NCBI RefSeq assembly: GCF_052113705.1
Contig: NZ_JBGQOG010000010.1
Location: 74,210-138,209, forward strand
Source: JBGQOG01 sp052113705
GTDB taxonomy: Bacteria > Pseudomonadota > Alphaproteobacteria > Rhodobacterales > Rhodobacteraceae
Length of the DNA stretch: 64,000 bases
Reading direction: 5' to 3'
In this document: one piece after another, positions 54,700-63,300 of the stretch
Layout: each line of letters opens with the position of its first letter
Numbering within the stretch: position 1 is the first letter of the stretch
Translations under genes and position numbers: made by a program
Notes under the pieces: generated by a model
What the model was told of the DNA's origin: nothing
Database searches by the model: none
What the model saw: the letters and a program-made list of their open reading frames with translations, nothing else

Positions 54700-54727
54700 G
54701 CGCGGGCGGGCGCACCACCACCACGCA

Positions 54728-54753
54728 AAAGGCCGCCCCCTCGGGCGGCCTTT
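54728..54753. terminator. Bidirectional terminator CPA2 antiporter / rlmN
   Basis: 11-bp stem AAAGGCCGCCC / GGGCGGCCTTT with a CCTC loop and T-runs on both strands, between convergent genes. Confidence 0.85.
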
Positions 54754-54775
54754 CTTGTCCAGAAACCCTGTGGCT

Positions 54776-55993
54776 TCAGTTCTGCGCGGTTTCCGCGTCG
54801 ATCTGCGCCTTCGATTTGCGGCCACGTTCGGTGGCGGATTTCAGCTGGCCACAGGCGGCCATGATATCCTCGCCGCGCGGGGTGCGGATCGGGCTGGCGT
54901 AGCCCGCGTTGTAGATGATGTCCGCGAACTTATGGATGCGGTTGTTCGACGAGCGTTTGTAGGGCGCGCCGGGCCATTCGTTGAACGGGATCAGGTTGAT
55001 CTTGGCCGGGATGCCCTTGATCAGCTCGATCAGACGATAGGCGTCTTCCTTGGTGTCGTTCACCCCTTCCAGCATCACATATTCAAAGGTAATGCGTTCC
55101 GAGTTGGACAGATTGGGATAGTCGCGCAGCGCGTCCAAGAGCTCGGCGATGTTCCATTTCTTGTTGATCGGCACCAGCTTGTCGCGCACCTCATCGGTGG
55201 TCGCGTGGAAGCTGACCGCGAGAAGACAGCCGATCTCGGTGGCCGTGCGCGCAATCTCGGGCACGACACCGCTGGTCGAGAGCGTGATCCGGCGGCGGCC
55301 AAGGCCGATGCCTTCATTGTCCATCACGATCTTCATCGCATCGCGGACATTCTCAAAGTTATAGAGCGGCTCGCCCATGCCCATCAGCACGATGTTCGAG
55401 ATCAGCCGCCGCTCATCATCCGAGCGGGTGCCGGGTTTCGGCCATTCGTTCATATCGTCGCGCGCCAGCATCACCTGCCCGACGATTTCGCCCGCCGTCA
55501 GGTTGCGCACCAGTTTCTGCGTGCCGGTATGGCAGAAGGAACAGGTCAGCGTGCAGCCCACCTGGCTGGAGATGCACAGTGTCCCGCGGCCCTCCTCCGG
55601 GATATAGACCACCTCAACCTCATGGCCGCCGGCGATCCGCACCAGATATTTGCGGGTGCCATCGGTCGAGATCTGCCGGGTGACCACTTCCGGCAAAGTG
55701 ATCTCGAATTTCTCGGCCAGAAGCGCGCGGAAATCCTTGGCAAGGTTGGTCATCACGCTGAAATCGCGGATGCCCCAGTAATAGACCCATTGCCAGACCT
55801 GACCGACCCGCATCTTGGCCTGCTTTTCCGGCGTGCCCGCAGCGATCAGCGCGGCGCGCAGCTCATCCCGCGTCAGGCCGACGATGTTCACCTTGTCGGT
55901 TTCCGGCAATTTGCGCGGAATCGTCAGCACATCCTGCGTGATCGGCGCAGAGGGCGTCGGGGTGGTGGTCGGAATCGGGGTGTTCTCGGTCAT
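54776..55993 (-). CDS. rlmN: 23S rRNA (adenine(2503)-C(2))-methyltransferase RlmN
   Basis: A 405-residue radical SAM enzyme methylating A2503 of 23S rRNA (and A37 of some tRNAs). The iron-sulfur Cys motif is CTLTCSFCHTG, the GTLCISSQVG block precedes it, and the methyl-carrying Cys is in IMAACGQLKS near the C-terminus. The N-terminal helix region (VGLTRDELRAALIAAG) is present. The start at 55993 (MTENTPIP) has AGGAC upstream. Confidence 0.97.
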   Translation of the reverse strand: MTENTPIPTTTPTPSAPITQDVLTIPRKLPETDKVNIVGLTRDELRAALIAAGTPEKQAKMRVGQVWQWVYYWGIRDFSVMTNLAKDFRALLAEKFEITLPEVVTRQISTDGTRKYLVRIAGGHEVEVVYIPEEGRGTLCISSQVGCTLTCSFCHTGTQKLVRNLTAGEIVGQVMLARDDMNEWPKPGTRSDDERRLISNIVLMGMGEPLYNFENVRDAMKIVMDNEGIGLGRRRITLSTSGVVPEIARTATEIGCLLAVSFHATTDEVRDKLVPINKKWNIAELLDALRDYPNLSNSERITFEYVMLEGVNDTKEDAYRLIELIKGIPAKINLIPFNEWPGAPYKRSSNNRIHKFADIIYNAGYASPIRTPRGEDIMAACGQLKSATERGRKSKAQIDAETAQN

Positions 55994-56100
55994 GGGCGCG
56001 GTCCTGAATGAAGACTGCACGATATAGGGGATTCGCGCGCAAAACGAAACAGGCATTGCGCGCCGCCCCGGTCACAAGAAAAACAGGGCCCCGTCAGATG

Positions 56101-56122
56101 AAAAAGGGGGCCAGCGGCCCCC
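56101..56122 (-). terminator. Terminator of ialB-like gene
   Basis: Stem GGGGGCC / GGCCCCC (56106-56112 with 56116-56122), loop AGC, followed on the minus strand by TTTTT. Confidence 0.85.
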
Positions 56123-56131
56123 GTTTCCCGA

Positions 56132-56662
56132 TCAGTTGCAGCGCTTGGAGGCTTCGTCCATCGCGGCGGTAAAGCCCAGGAGCGAGAATTTGTCCTGCGT
56201 GTTGGTCCCGCGCGAGGAATGGCCGCGCAGAATGGCCGAGGTGCCGGATTTCATCTTGGCGATGATCTTGGCGTCATCCTCTGCCGTGCCCGACCAGGCA
56301 TTCTCGCCGGTCGAGAACAGGTTGAACTTGGTGCCATCGACATCCAGCTCAACGGTCGAGCCTTCGGCGAACGGATAGCCGCCCGCAAAGGACACTTCGC
56401 CGGTTTTGCCCGGGCGGTAGGTGACAAACAGCAGGATCTTGCCGCGTTTCACCGCCACCGATTTGCCATCCTTGGTGTTGATGGTCTCTTTGGGCTGCGA
56501 CACGCCCCAGCATTCCTTCGACGGCTTGTCTTCGACAAAGACGCTCCAGTCGGTGGAGGCGGAAACGCGGTTGGTGCTTTCTTGGGCGTTCGCGGCGGTT
56601 GCGCCGATGCCAGCAAGTGCAAAAATGGCGGCGCCAACGCCGCGCAGCATGAATTTCGTCAT
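56132..56662 (-). CDS. Invasion-associated locus B (IalB) family protein
   Basis: A 176-residue secreted protein. A signal peptide (MLRGVGAAIFALAGIGATAANA) precedes an IalB domain containing DWSVFVEDKPSKECWGVSQP, ILLFVTYRPGKTGEVSFAGGYPF and a C-terminal Cys. The two Cys (about 51 and 175) could form a disulfide. The family is named for Bartonella invasion but is widespread in harmless alphaproteobacteria, where its role is unknown. It has its own terminator and is divergent from the asparaginase gene. Confidence 0.9.
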   Translation of the reverse strand: MTKFMLRGVGAAIFALAGIGATAANAQESTNRVSASTDWSVFVEDKPSKECWGVSQPKETINTKDGKSVAVKRGKILLFVTYRPGKTGEVSFAGGYPFAEGSTVELDVDGTKFNLFSTGENAWSGTAEDDAKIIAKMKSGTSAILRGHSSRGTNTQDKFSLLGFTAAMDEASKRCN

Positions 56663-56708
56663 TTGTTCACAGTCTCCAGCTGCCTATGCCTCAGGGTCCG
56701 CTTGTGGC

Positions 56709-56804
56709 GGTGCTTTTGGAGCACCTTTTCCAATGGCGGATGTTTTTTCAACTCGATATCCCTCAGATAACGCAAAAGTGCCGGAGGGGCAAAGCCCCCT
56801 CGGC
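56709..56804 (+). promoter_or_regulatory. Two hairpins in asparaginase leader
   Basis: GGTGCT-TTTGG-AGCACC followed by TTTT (56709-56729) looks like a plus-strand terminator. A second hairpin GAGGGGC-AAA-GCCCCCTC within 56780-56804 lies 28 bases before the start codon. They could form an attenuator or mark a short RNA. Confidence 0.4.
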
Positions 56805-56832
56805 AGGAAATCGCTGAAAACAGGGGGAATCC

Positions 56833-57822
56833 ATGGCAGCTGCACCGATGATTGAACTTTGGCGCGGTGGTTTGCTGGAAAGCCAGCATGCGGGCCACGC
56901 GGTGATCTGGGGGCCGGGCGGCATCGAAGCGGCCTGGGGCGACCCGGATGCGGTGATCTTTCCGCGCTCGTCGTGCAAGATGATCCAGGCGCTGCCGCTG
57001 GTGGAAAGCGGTGCAGCCGATGCCTTTGGCCTCACCCCCCGGCAACTTGCCCTTTCCTGCGCCAGCCATCAGGGGGCCGAGATCCACACCCGGGCCGTCA
57101 GCGACTGGCTGGAGGCGCTGGGGCTGGGCGAGGCCGATCTGCGCTGCGGCAGCCATCTGCCCTATGACAGCGCCGCCAGTCAGGCGCTGGTCTGTTCCGA
57201 CACCGCCCCCTGCCAGATCCACAACAACTGCTCGGGCAAGCACAGCGGTTTTCTGACGCTGAACCGGCATCTGCGCGGCGGTTCGGAATATGTCGAGCTG
57301 GACCACCCCGTGCAGCGCGCCGTGCGTGAGGCGAGCGAGGATGTCACCGGCATGACCGCGCCGGGCTATGGCATCGACGGCTGCTCGGCACCAAATTTCG
57401 CCACCACCACGGCGGGTCTCGCCCGCGCGATGGCGTTTTTCGCCGCAGCCAACCCGGAGGGCACGGCGCGCGAGGCCGCCGCCGCACGGCTGACCCGGGC
57501 GATGGCGGCTTTCCCCGAGATGGTGGCCGGTGAGGGCCGCGCCTGTACCGCCCTGATGCGGGCAATGGGCGGCAAGGTGGCGGTGAAGACCGGGGCCGAG
57601 GCGGTTTTCGTGGCGATCCTGCCCGACCAGAAACGCGGTATCGCGCTGAAGATCACCGATGGTGCCACCCGCGCCTCCGAAGCGGCGATCACCGCGCTTT
57701 TGATCCGGCTGGGGGCGCTGGAGGCCGCCGATCCGGTGGCGCAGCGCTATCTAACGCCGCCGCAGGTGAATCGGCGCGGCATCGTCACCGGCGAGATGCG
57801 GCTGGCCCCGGGATTTGGCTGA
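56833..57822 (+). CDS. Asparaginase (AnsA / rhizobial type)
   Basis: A 329-residue enzyme of the PF06089 family hydrolysing L-asparagine, unrelated to E. coli AnsA/AnsB folds and close in style to Rhizobium etli ReAII. The conserved PRSSCKMIQALPLV (Ser/Ser-Cys-Lys motif) and NNCSGKHSGFL motifs are visible, as is APGYGIDGCSAPNF. The catalytic Ser-Lys and zinc-site Cys residues are kept. It stands alone on the plus strand. Confidence 0.92.
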   Translation: MAAAPMIELWRGGLLESQHAGHAVIWGPGGIEAAWGDPDAVIFPRSSCKMIQALPLVESGAADAFGLTPRQLALSCASHQGAEIHTRAVSDWLEALGLGEADLRCGSHLPYDSAASQALVCSDTAPCQIHNNCSGKHSGFLTLNRHLRGGSEYVELDHPVQRAVREASEDVTGMTAPGYGIDGCSAPNFATTTAGLARAMAFFAAANPEGTAREAAAARLTRAMAAFPEMVAGEGRACTALMRAMGGKVAVKTGAEAVFVAILPDQKRGIALKITDGATRASEAAITALLIRLGALEAADPVAQRYLTPPQVNRRGIVTGEMRLAPGFG

Positions 57823-57831
57823 GGCACCGGC

Positions 57832-58599
57832 TCAGGCGCCCTGCACGAGGTTCCAGATCAGTTTCAGCGCCAGCGCCGAGGAGGTGACGACCAGCAAGGG
57901 TTTGATCACCCGGGCGCCGACGCGCATGGCGACCAGACTGCCAAGGCGGGCGCCGCCGATCTGCGCCACGCCCATCGCCAGCCCCATCGCCCACCAAGGC
58001 GCCCCCGCGAGTGCAAAGACGGCCAGCCCGCCGAGGTTGGAGGCGAGGTTGAGGAATTTCGTATGCGCCGTGGCCTTGAGCACGCCGTAACCCGCCAGCG
58101 TCACAAAACCCATCATGTAGAATGACCCCGCGCCCGGCCCGACCAGCCCGTCGTAAAAGCCACAGAGCGGCACGATGCTCAGCGTGAACAGCGCGGGCGT
58201 CAGCCGCTGCTGGCGGTCGCTGTCATCGAGACCCTTCTTGAAGGCAAAGAAGGCGGCAATCCCGATCAGAATGGCGGGGAGCGCATAGCGCAGCCCCTCG
58301 GTCGGCAGCACGGAAATCAGCGCGGCCCCGGCGCCGCTGGCCACAAAGGCGAGCGCTGCCGCCTTCAGCTGACGGCGCGGCTGCACATGTCCGGCCCGGG
58401 CATAGCTGATCGCGGCGGTCGCGGCGCCAAACACCCCCTGCACCTTGTTGGTCGAAAGCGCCTGCAACGGCGTCGCCCCCGCGAGGAGCAGCATCGGCAA
58501 GGTGATCAAGCCGCCACCCCCCGCAATACTGTCAACAAAACCAGCCGCGAAAGCAGCGCCGATCAGCATCAGCGCAAGGTCCAGGGATACTTCGAACAT
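57832..58599 (-). CDS. TSUP family transporter (TauE/SafE)
   Basis: A 255-residue membrane protein with about eight hydrophobic segments. The N-terminal half has AAFAAGFVDSIAGGGGLITLPMLLLAG and ALSTNKVQGVFG, and the second repeat has GFYDGLVGPGAGSFYMMGFV and ATAHTKFLNLASNLGGL. Members carry sulfite, sulfoacetate, taurine-derived anions or sulfonates. The substrate cannot be told. It is convergent with the asparaginase gene, nine bases away. Confidence 0.9.
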   Translation of the reverse strand: MFEVSLDLALMLIGAAFAAGFVDSIAGGGGLITLPMLLLAGATPLQALSTNKVQGVFGAATAAISYARAGHVQPRRQLKAAALAFVASGAGAALISVLPTEGLRYALPAILIGIAAFFAFKKGLDDSDRQQRLTPALFTLSIVPLCGFYDGLVGPGAGSFYMMGFVTLAGYGVLKATAHTKFLNLASNLGGLAVFALAGAPWWAMGLAMGVAQIGGARLGSLVAMRVGARVIKPLLVVTSSALALKLIWNLVQGA

Positions 58600-58705
58600 G
58601 GAGGGGCTCCTTTGATCCGCGCCGTGCCAGAAGCCGTCACGGAAGTAAAGTGACCCCGATCCCGGCGCGTTACCGCGCGCCGGGGCATCGCGCGACGACC
58701 TTCAG

Positions 58706-58734
58706 TTGAAACCTCTTCCCACCGGTTCTATAAA
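58706..58734 (+). promoter_or_regulatory. Strong promoter of polysaccharide operon
   Basis: TTGAAA (58706-58711) and TATAAA (58729-58734), 17 bases apart, 35 bases ahead of the first gene. It is one of the best sigma-70-like matches in the window. Confidence 0.7.
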
Positions 58735-58769
58735 CCCGGAAAGCACAGGCCGTCAGTCGAGGAGACAAG

Positions 58770-59225
58770 ATGCGGGAACCTTCACTACGGCCATCAACTT
58801 CCCCGATGTTGCCGCATATCCTGCCTGCCCCCAACTTCAGTGACGCGCGCGGATCTTTAGGCGTTCTGGAGGGGGAAAGCCTGCCCTTCGACATCGCGCG
58901 GGTCTATTATCTCTACGATGTCCCGATTGGCGCGGTCCGCGGCGAGCATGGTCACAAAAAGCTGGAACAGCTGATGATCTGCATGCATGGCGAAGTGGAA
59001 GTCATCCTGAACGACGGCTCCAAACAATATCATTTTGAACTGAAAGACGCCTCGCAGGTGCTCTATGTGCCCAGCGGTCTGTGGCGGCGGCTGCGTTTCG
59101 TGATGCCGGAGACCGTGGTCTGCGTGCTGGCCTCGCGCCCCTATGAGACGGAAGACTACCTGTATTCCTACGAAGATTATCTCGCCTGGGTCCGGTCGCC
59201 GGAACGCCAGCAGCTGCAGAAGTGA
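58770..59225 (+). CDS. FdtA/QdtA-like sugar 3,4-ketoisomerase
   Basis: A 151-residue cupin of the WxcM-like/FdtA family. Family blocks are DARGSLGVLEGE, ARVYYLYDVPIGAVRGEHGHKKLEQLMICMHGEVEVILNDG and VLYVPSGLWRRL. These isomerise dTDP-4-keto-6-deoxyglucose to the 3-keto sugar on the way to Fuc3N or Qui3N. GAGGAG upstream sets the start. The next gene, an aminotransferase, would act on its product. The precise sugar is not determinable. Confidence 0.88.
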   Translation: MREPSLRPSTSPMLPHILPAPNFSDARGSLGVLEGESLPFDIARVYYLYDVPIGAVRGEHGHKKLEQLMICMHGEVEVILNDGSKQYHFELKDASQVLYVPSGLWRRLRFVMPETVVCVLASRPYETEDYLYSYEDYLAWVRSPERQQLQK

Positions 59226-59230
59226 TCCCC

Positions 59231-60340
59231 ATGCAAGAGTATAAATTCCTCGACGTCGGCTTTACCTACACCAGCCTGGCAGCCGAGATGGATGCCGCCT
59301 ATGCCCGCGTCATGCAGTCGGGCATGTATATCGGCGGGGCCGCGCTCGAGGCGTTTGAGGCCGAATTCGCCGCTTATTGCGGTGCCAAATATTGCGTGGG
59401 TGTCGGCAATGGGCTGGAGGCGCTGGTGCTGCCGCTGCGCGCCCGCGGGATTGGCCCGGGGGACGAGGTGATCGTTCCCGCCAATACGTTCATCGCCACC
59501 TGGCTTGCGGTCAGTCAGACCGGGGCGCAGCCTGTCCCCGTGGATGCCGATCCGGCGACCATGAACATTGATCTGGCCGGCGTCGCGGCCGCGATCACCC
59601 CGCGCACCCGTGCCATCATGCCCGTGCATCTTTATGGCGCGCCGGTGCCCTGCGAGGGGCTTCGTGCGCTGGCCGAGGCGCATGACCTGCTCTTGATCGA
59701 GGATTCCGCGCAGGCCGTCGGGGCGACCGACGGCGGCAAGAAAGCAGGCGTTTTGGGCCATTGCGCGGGCTTCAGCTTTTATCCGGGCAAGAACCTCGGG
59801 GCCTTTGGCGATGGTGGCGCGGTGGTGACCGATGACGCCGAACTGGCCAGTGCGGTGCGGATGCTCTCGAATTACGGCTCGAAGGTGAAATACCAGCACG
59901 AGGTGGCGGGCGGAAACTCCCGGCTGGATCCGTTGCAGGCGGCCTTCCTGTCGGTGAAACTGCCGCATCTGGACGCCTGGACCGCGCAACGGCGCGAGAT
60001 TGCGGCCGTTTATGACCGGGTGCTGGCGGATATTCCGGGCCTGACTCTGCCGCAGGTGTCACCCGGCACGCAATCGGCCTGGCATCTCTATGTGCTGCGT
60101 CATGAGCAGCGCGACGCCTTGCAAAAGGCGCTGATCGCCCGCGGCGTGGCCTGCGCCCTGCATTACCCGGTGCCGAACCATCAAAGCGGCGCCTTTGTCG
60201 CCGAATTCGGGCATATGTCCTTTCCGGTGACCGAAGCGATCTGCCGGACCTGCCTCAGCATTCCGATGGGTCCGCATCTGTCCCTGACCGACGCCGAAGC
60301 CATTGCCGCCATCGTGGCGGAGGTGGCGCGATCCCTGTGA
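59231..60340 (+). CDS. DegT/DnrJ/EryC1 sugar aminotransferase (FdtB/QdtB-like)
   Basis: A 369-residue PLP enzyme of the DegT/DnrJ/EryC1/StrS family aminating a keto sugar nucleotide. The PLP Lys is in FSFYPGKNLGAFGDGG, and EDSAQAVGATDGGK and RRLDPLQAAFLSVKL-type blocks (here NSRLDPLQAAFLSVKL) are present. A GTG at 59222 overlapping the previous stop is an alternative start. With the preceding ketoisomerase it should give dTDP-3-amino-3,6-dideoxyhexose. Confidence 0.9.
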   Translation: MQEYKFLDVGFTYTSLAAEMDAAYARVMQSGMYIGGAALEAFEAEFAAYCGAKYCVGVGNGLEALVLPLRARGIGPGDEVIVPANTFIATWLAVSQTGAQPVPVDADPATMNIDLAGVAAAITPRTRAIMPVHLYGAPVPCEGLRALAEAHDLLLIEDSAQAVGATDGGKKAGVLGHCAGFSFYPGKNLGAFGDGGAVVTDDAELASAVRMLSNYGSKVKYQHEVAGGNSRLDPLQAAFLSVKLPHLDAWTAQRREIAAVYDRVLADIPGLTLPQVSPGTQSAWHLYVLRHEQRDALQKALIARGVACALHYPVPNHQSGAFVAEFGHMSFPVTEAICRTCLSIPMGPHLSLTDAEAIAAIVAEVARSL

Positions 60341-60353
60341 AAGGCCCCCCGGC

Positions 60354-63300
60354 ATGAGTGTTCCCGCGCAGGCCGCGACAGAGGCGCATCCCATGATGCT
60401 CGCCGAAACGATCCGTTCGGCGCCCAATGTGGCGGTGGCGCTGGAATGTCTGGTGGCGGCACGGCGGGGGTCGGCATCTTGTGATCCCCAAGCCCTTGAT
60501 GCGGCCTATGCGGCCCTGCTCGCGCGGCTTGCGCAGGGCGGGGAAACCGGGCTGGCGCACGATCTGCCCCGCACATTGCCGGTCATCGGGTTCGACCGGC
60601 CGACCAATCTGCATGTGGTCAGTGCCGAGAGGCCGGATAGTCCCGCTCTGGATACGCCCGCTCTGGACAGGCCTGCCCTGTGCGCCGCACGTCTGCTGAT
60701 GGCCGCGCGGCCGGGTGAACGACATCTCGTGCTCTTCACCGGCGCCGAGCCTGATGCCCGCACGGAAGCCCTGATCCGGCGCAATGGCGGGGCGGTGATC
60801 AAGGCCGATCCCGGCCTCGACCGGCTCGACCGGTGGCTCTGGCTGCAGGACAAGCTGCAGGTCTATCAACCGCAGCGGCTTTTCCTGCATGCCGCCGGGG
60901 CTGACGTTCTGGCGGGGCTGGCGGCGCGGTGGGTGCAGGCCGCCGCCCGCGATGGCGTCCGGCAGCCCCACCTCTATCTGATCCACGCGACGGCACCGGG
61001 CAGCATCAACGCTGATCTCGTCGGCACCCATCTGGCCGGGGTGGTGCATATCGTGCCCGACGCGCCCGCAAGCGCGGATCTTCGGAACCATCTTACGCGC
61101 CTTTCGCAACCCGGCGTGACACGGCCCCCGGTCGCTGTGATCCCGCAACTGCACCAGACCGCCTTGATCCCGCAACCGGATCAGCCCCTGCCCGCGCTGC
61201 GGCCACTCGACCGCCAGCACGGACGCAAACAACTGGCGGTGAGCGCGCTGCGCCAACTGAAAGACCATGCACGTCGCCGCCGCGTTCTGGCAAAGCGAAA
61301 ACTCACGGAGCTGAAGCGTCACCTGTCGCGCAGCACCACAGGCACCGATACCACAGACCTTCAGCGCGGGTTGTTGCGCCGTCATCTGGCGCGGCTGATC
61401 GACTGGCGGGAAACGCCCCTGCAAAAACCGATTGATCCGGCCGCGGGCCGCGCCGCCGCACGGGCCCTGTTTGATGCAGACTGGTACCGCCAGCAGCGGC
61501 CCGCTTTGCCCGCACAGAGCGATGCTTTCGAGGATTATCTGGCACGCGGTGCCGCCGATGGCCTGTCCCCCAATCCTTTGTTCGATCCGGCCTTTTATGC
61601 CGCGCAACTGTCGCAGCTTGCCCTCCCCGCCACCGATCTTTTGGCGCATTATGCCCTGATCGGTGAAAAACGGGGCTACCTGCCGCATCCCTTGTTCGTT
61701 CCTGGCCATTATGCGGCACAGGCAGGCCCGGTTGCGATCTCGGACTCACTGCTCGGGCATTATCTGCGTGCAGGGGCCGGGGCGGCGATACCGCATCCGC
61801 TGTTTGACGCGGTGCATTACATGAAAACGCTGGGGTTCCTGCCGCGCGGCATGCCCCTGTTGGTGCATATGGCCACCGAAGGGCTGCGCTCGGGGGCGAG
61901 TCCGCATCCGCTGATCGAGCCTGCCTTCCTGAAGGCCCTGACGCCGGATCCGCAACGTGGCCTGTACGACTGGCTGACGGCAAGCGGTGCCTCGACGCAG
62001 GAAATCCCCACGGCCCTGCTGCTGGATCCCGTCCGGCTGGGCCGGGGCGCCGAAGACCACTACGCCAATCTCGCGCCGAATATGCTCTGGGCCTATCTGA
62101 TCGAAGGCAATCAACCCGATCGTGCGCCGCATCTTTTGGTCCGCGCCCGGCATGCCGCCCGCAAGCGCCCGGAATTGTTGCTGCAACACCGGCCGTTGCT
62201 GCTGGAAATGACCAGCGGCTTGCTGGATGCCGTGGATGTGCATCCGCTGGTCAGCACCGACTATCTGCGCGCCCAGGCGCCCTGGATCGCGATCAGCGGC
62301 CAGCATCCCACCCGTTATTTCGTCGAGCGGGCCATTAGCGAGAACCTGCGCCCGCATCCCTGGTTCTCAACTCAGTTCTATCTGATGCACAGCCCGGATG
62401 TGGCCAGCGCCGGCATCAACCCGCTGATGCATTATCTGGAATTTGGCCAGTTCGAAGGCCGCCTGCCGCATCCTTTCTTTGACGGCAACGATTACTACCA
62501 CCGCTATATCCCGCATTCCGGCCGCAGTTCGCCGCTTCTGGACTATGCCGCGCGCGGCGCCGGGCAATTCCGGCCGACGCAACCGCACGATCCGGCGCAG
62601 GTATCTCTGGCGCTGCAAACCGTGCGCGCGGTCTTTGCCGGGCCGGAAGCTGATCACGCACGGGCCGAAGCCATGCTGCGCACCGCGATCCAACCCGCCA
62701 ACCGCGCCCAGCACCCGACGCTGCAGATCGGCAGCCACGGCCGGGCAGAGCAGGGTGCTGCGGCGCGGGTCTGCGTGGTGGAGCCGGCTGCGGTTGCCTT
62801 GCCGCGCCCGTCCGTGCTCAGCACCCGGCACGTCGCGCCGCCCCCGGTGCGCTATACCGCGCCTGCGGCCCATCGGGCGGTCTTTGCCGATGTCACGGTA
62901 CTGGGTGGCGCCGATGGTCATCTGACCGCCGCCTCGGAATGGTGGGCCGAGGGGCCCGAAATGGCGCCGGTTCCCGGATCTGCCGAAGCGCAGGACGCCG
63001 ATCTGACCCTGCGCCCCTTCACCCCGGTGGCGGCCCTCTCCGAAACCGCTGCGCTCCTGCGGCACCACAGCCGGGAAACCGCTCTTGCGACGGCCATTTT
63101 CGCCTGTGGCAGCCGCAGCTCGGACCTGGCGCATTTTCTTCTGGAAACCCTGCCGCGCGCCATGATGGCCGCCGCAGAAGCGCCCCCGGGCACGCCTGTC
63201 CTGACCGAGGATGACCTCGGGCCGCTGCACTATCAGGCGCTGCGCCTGGCGCTGCCGGAGCATCCGGTGCTGCGGATGTCGCGCGGTGCCAGCCTGACGG

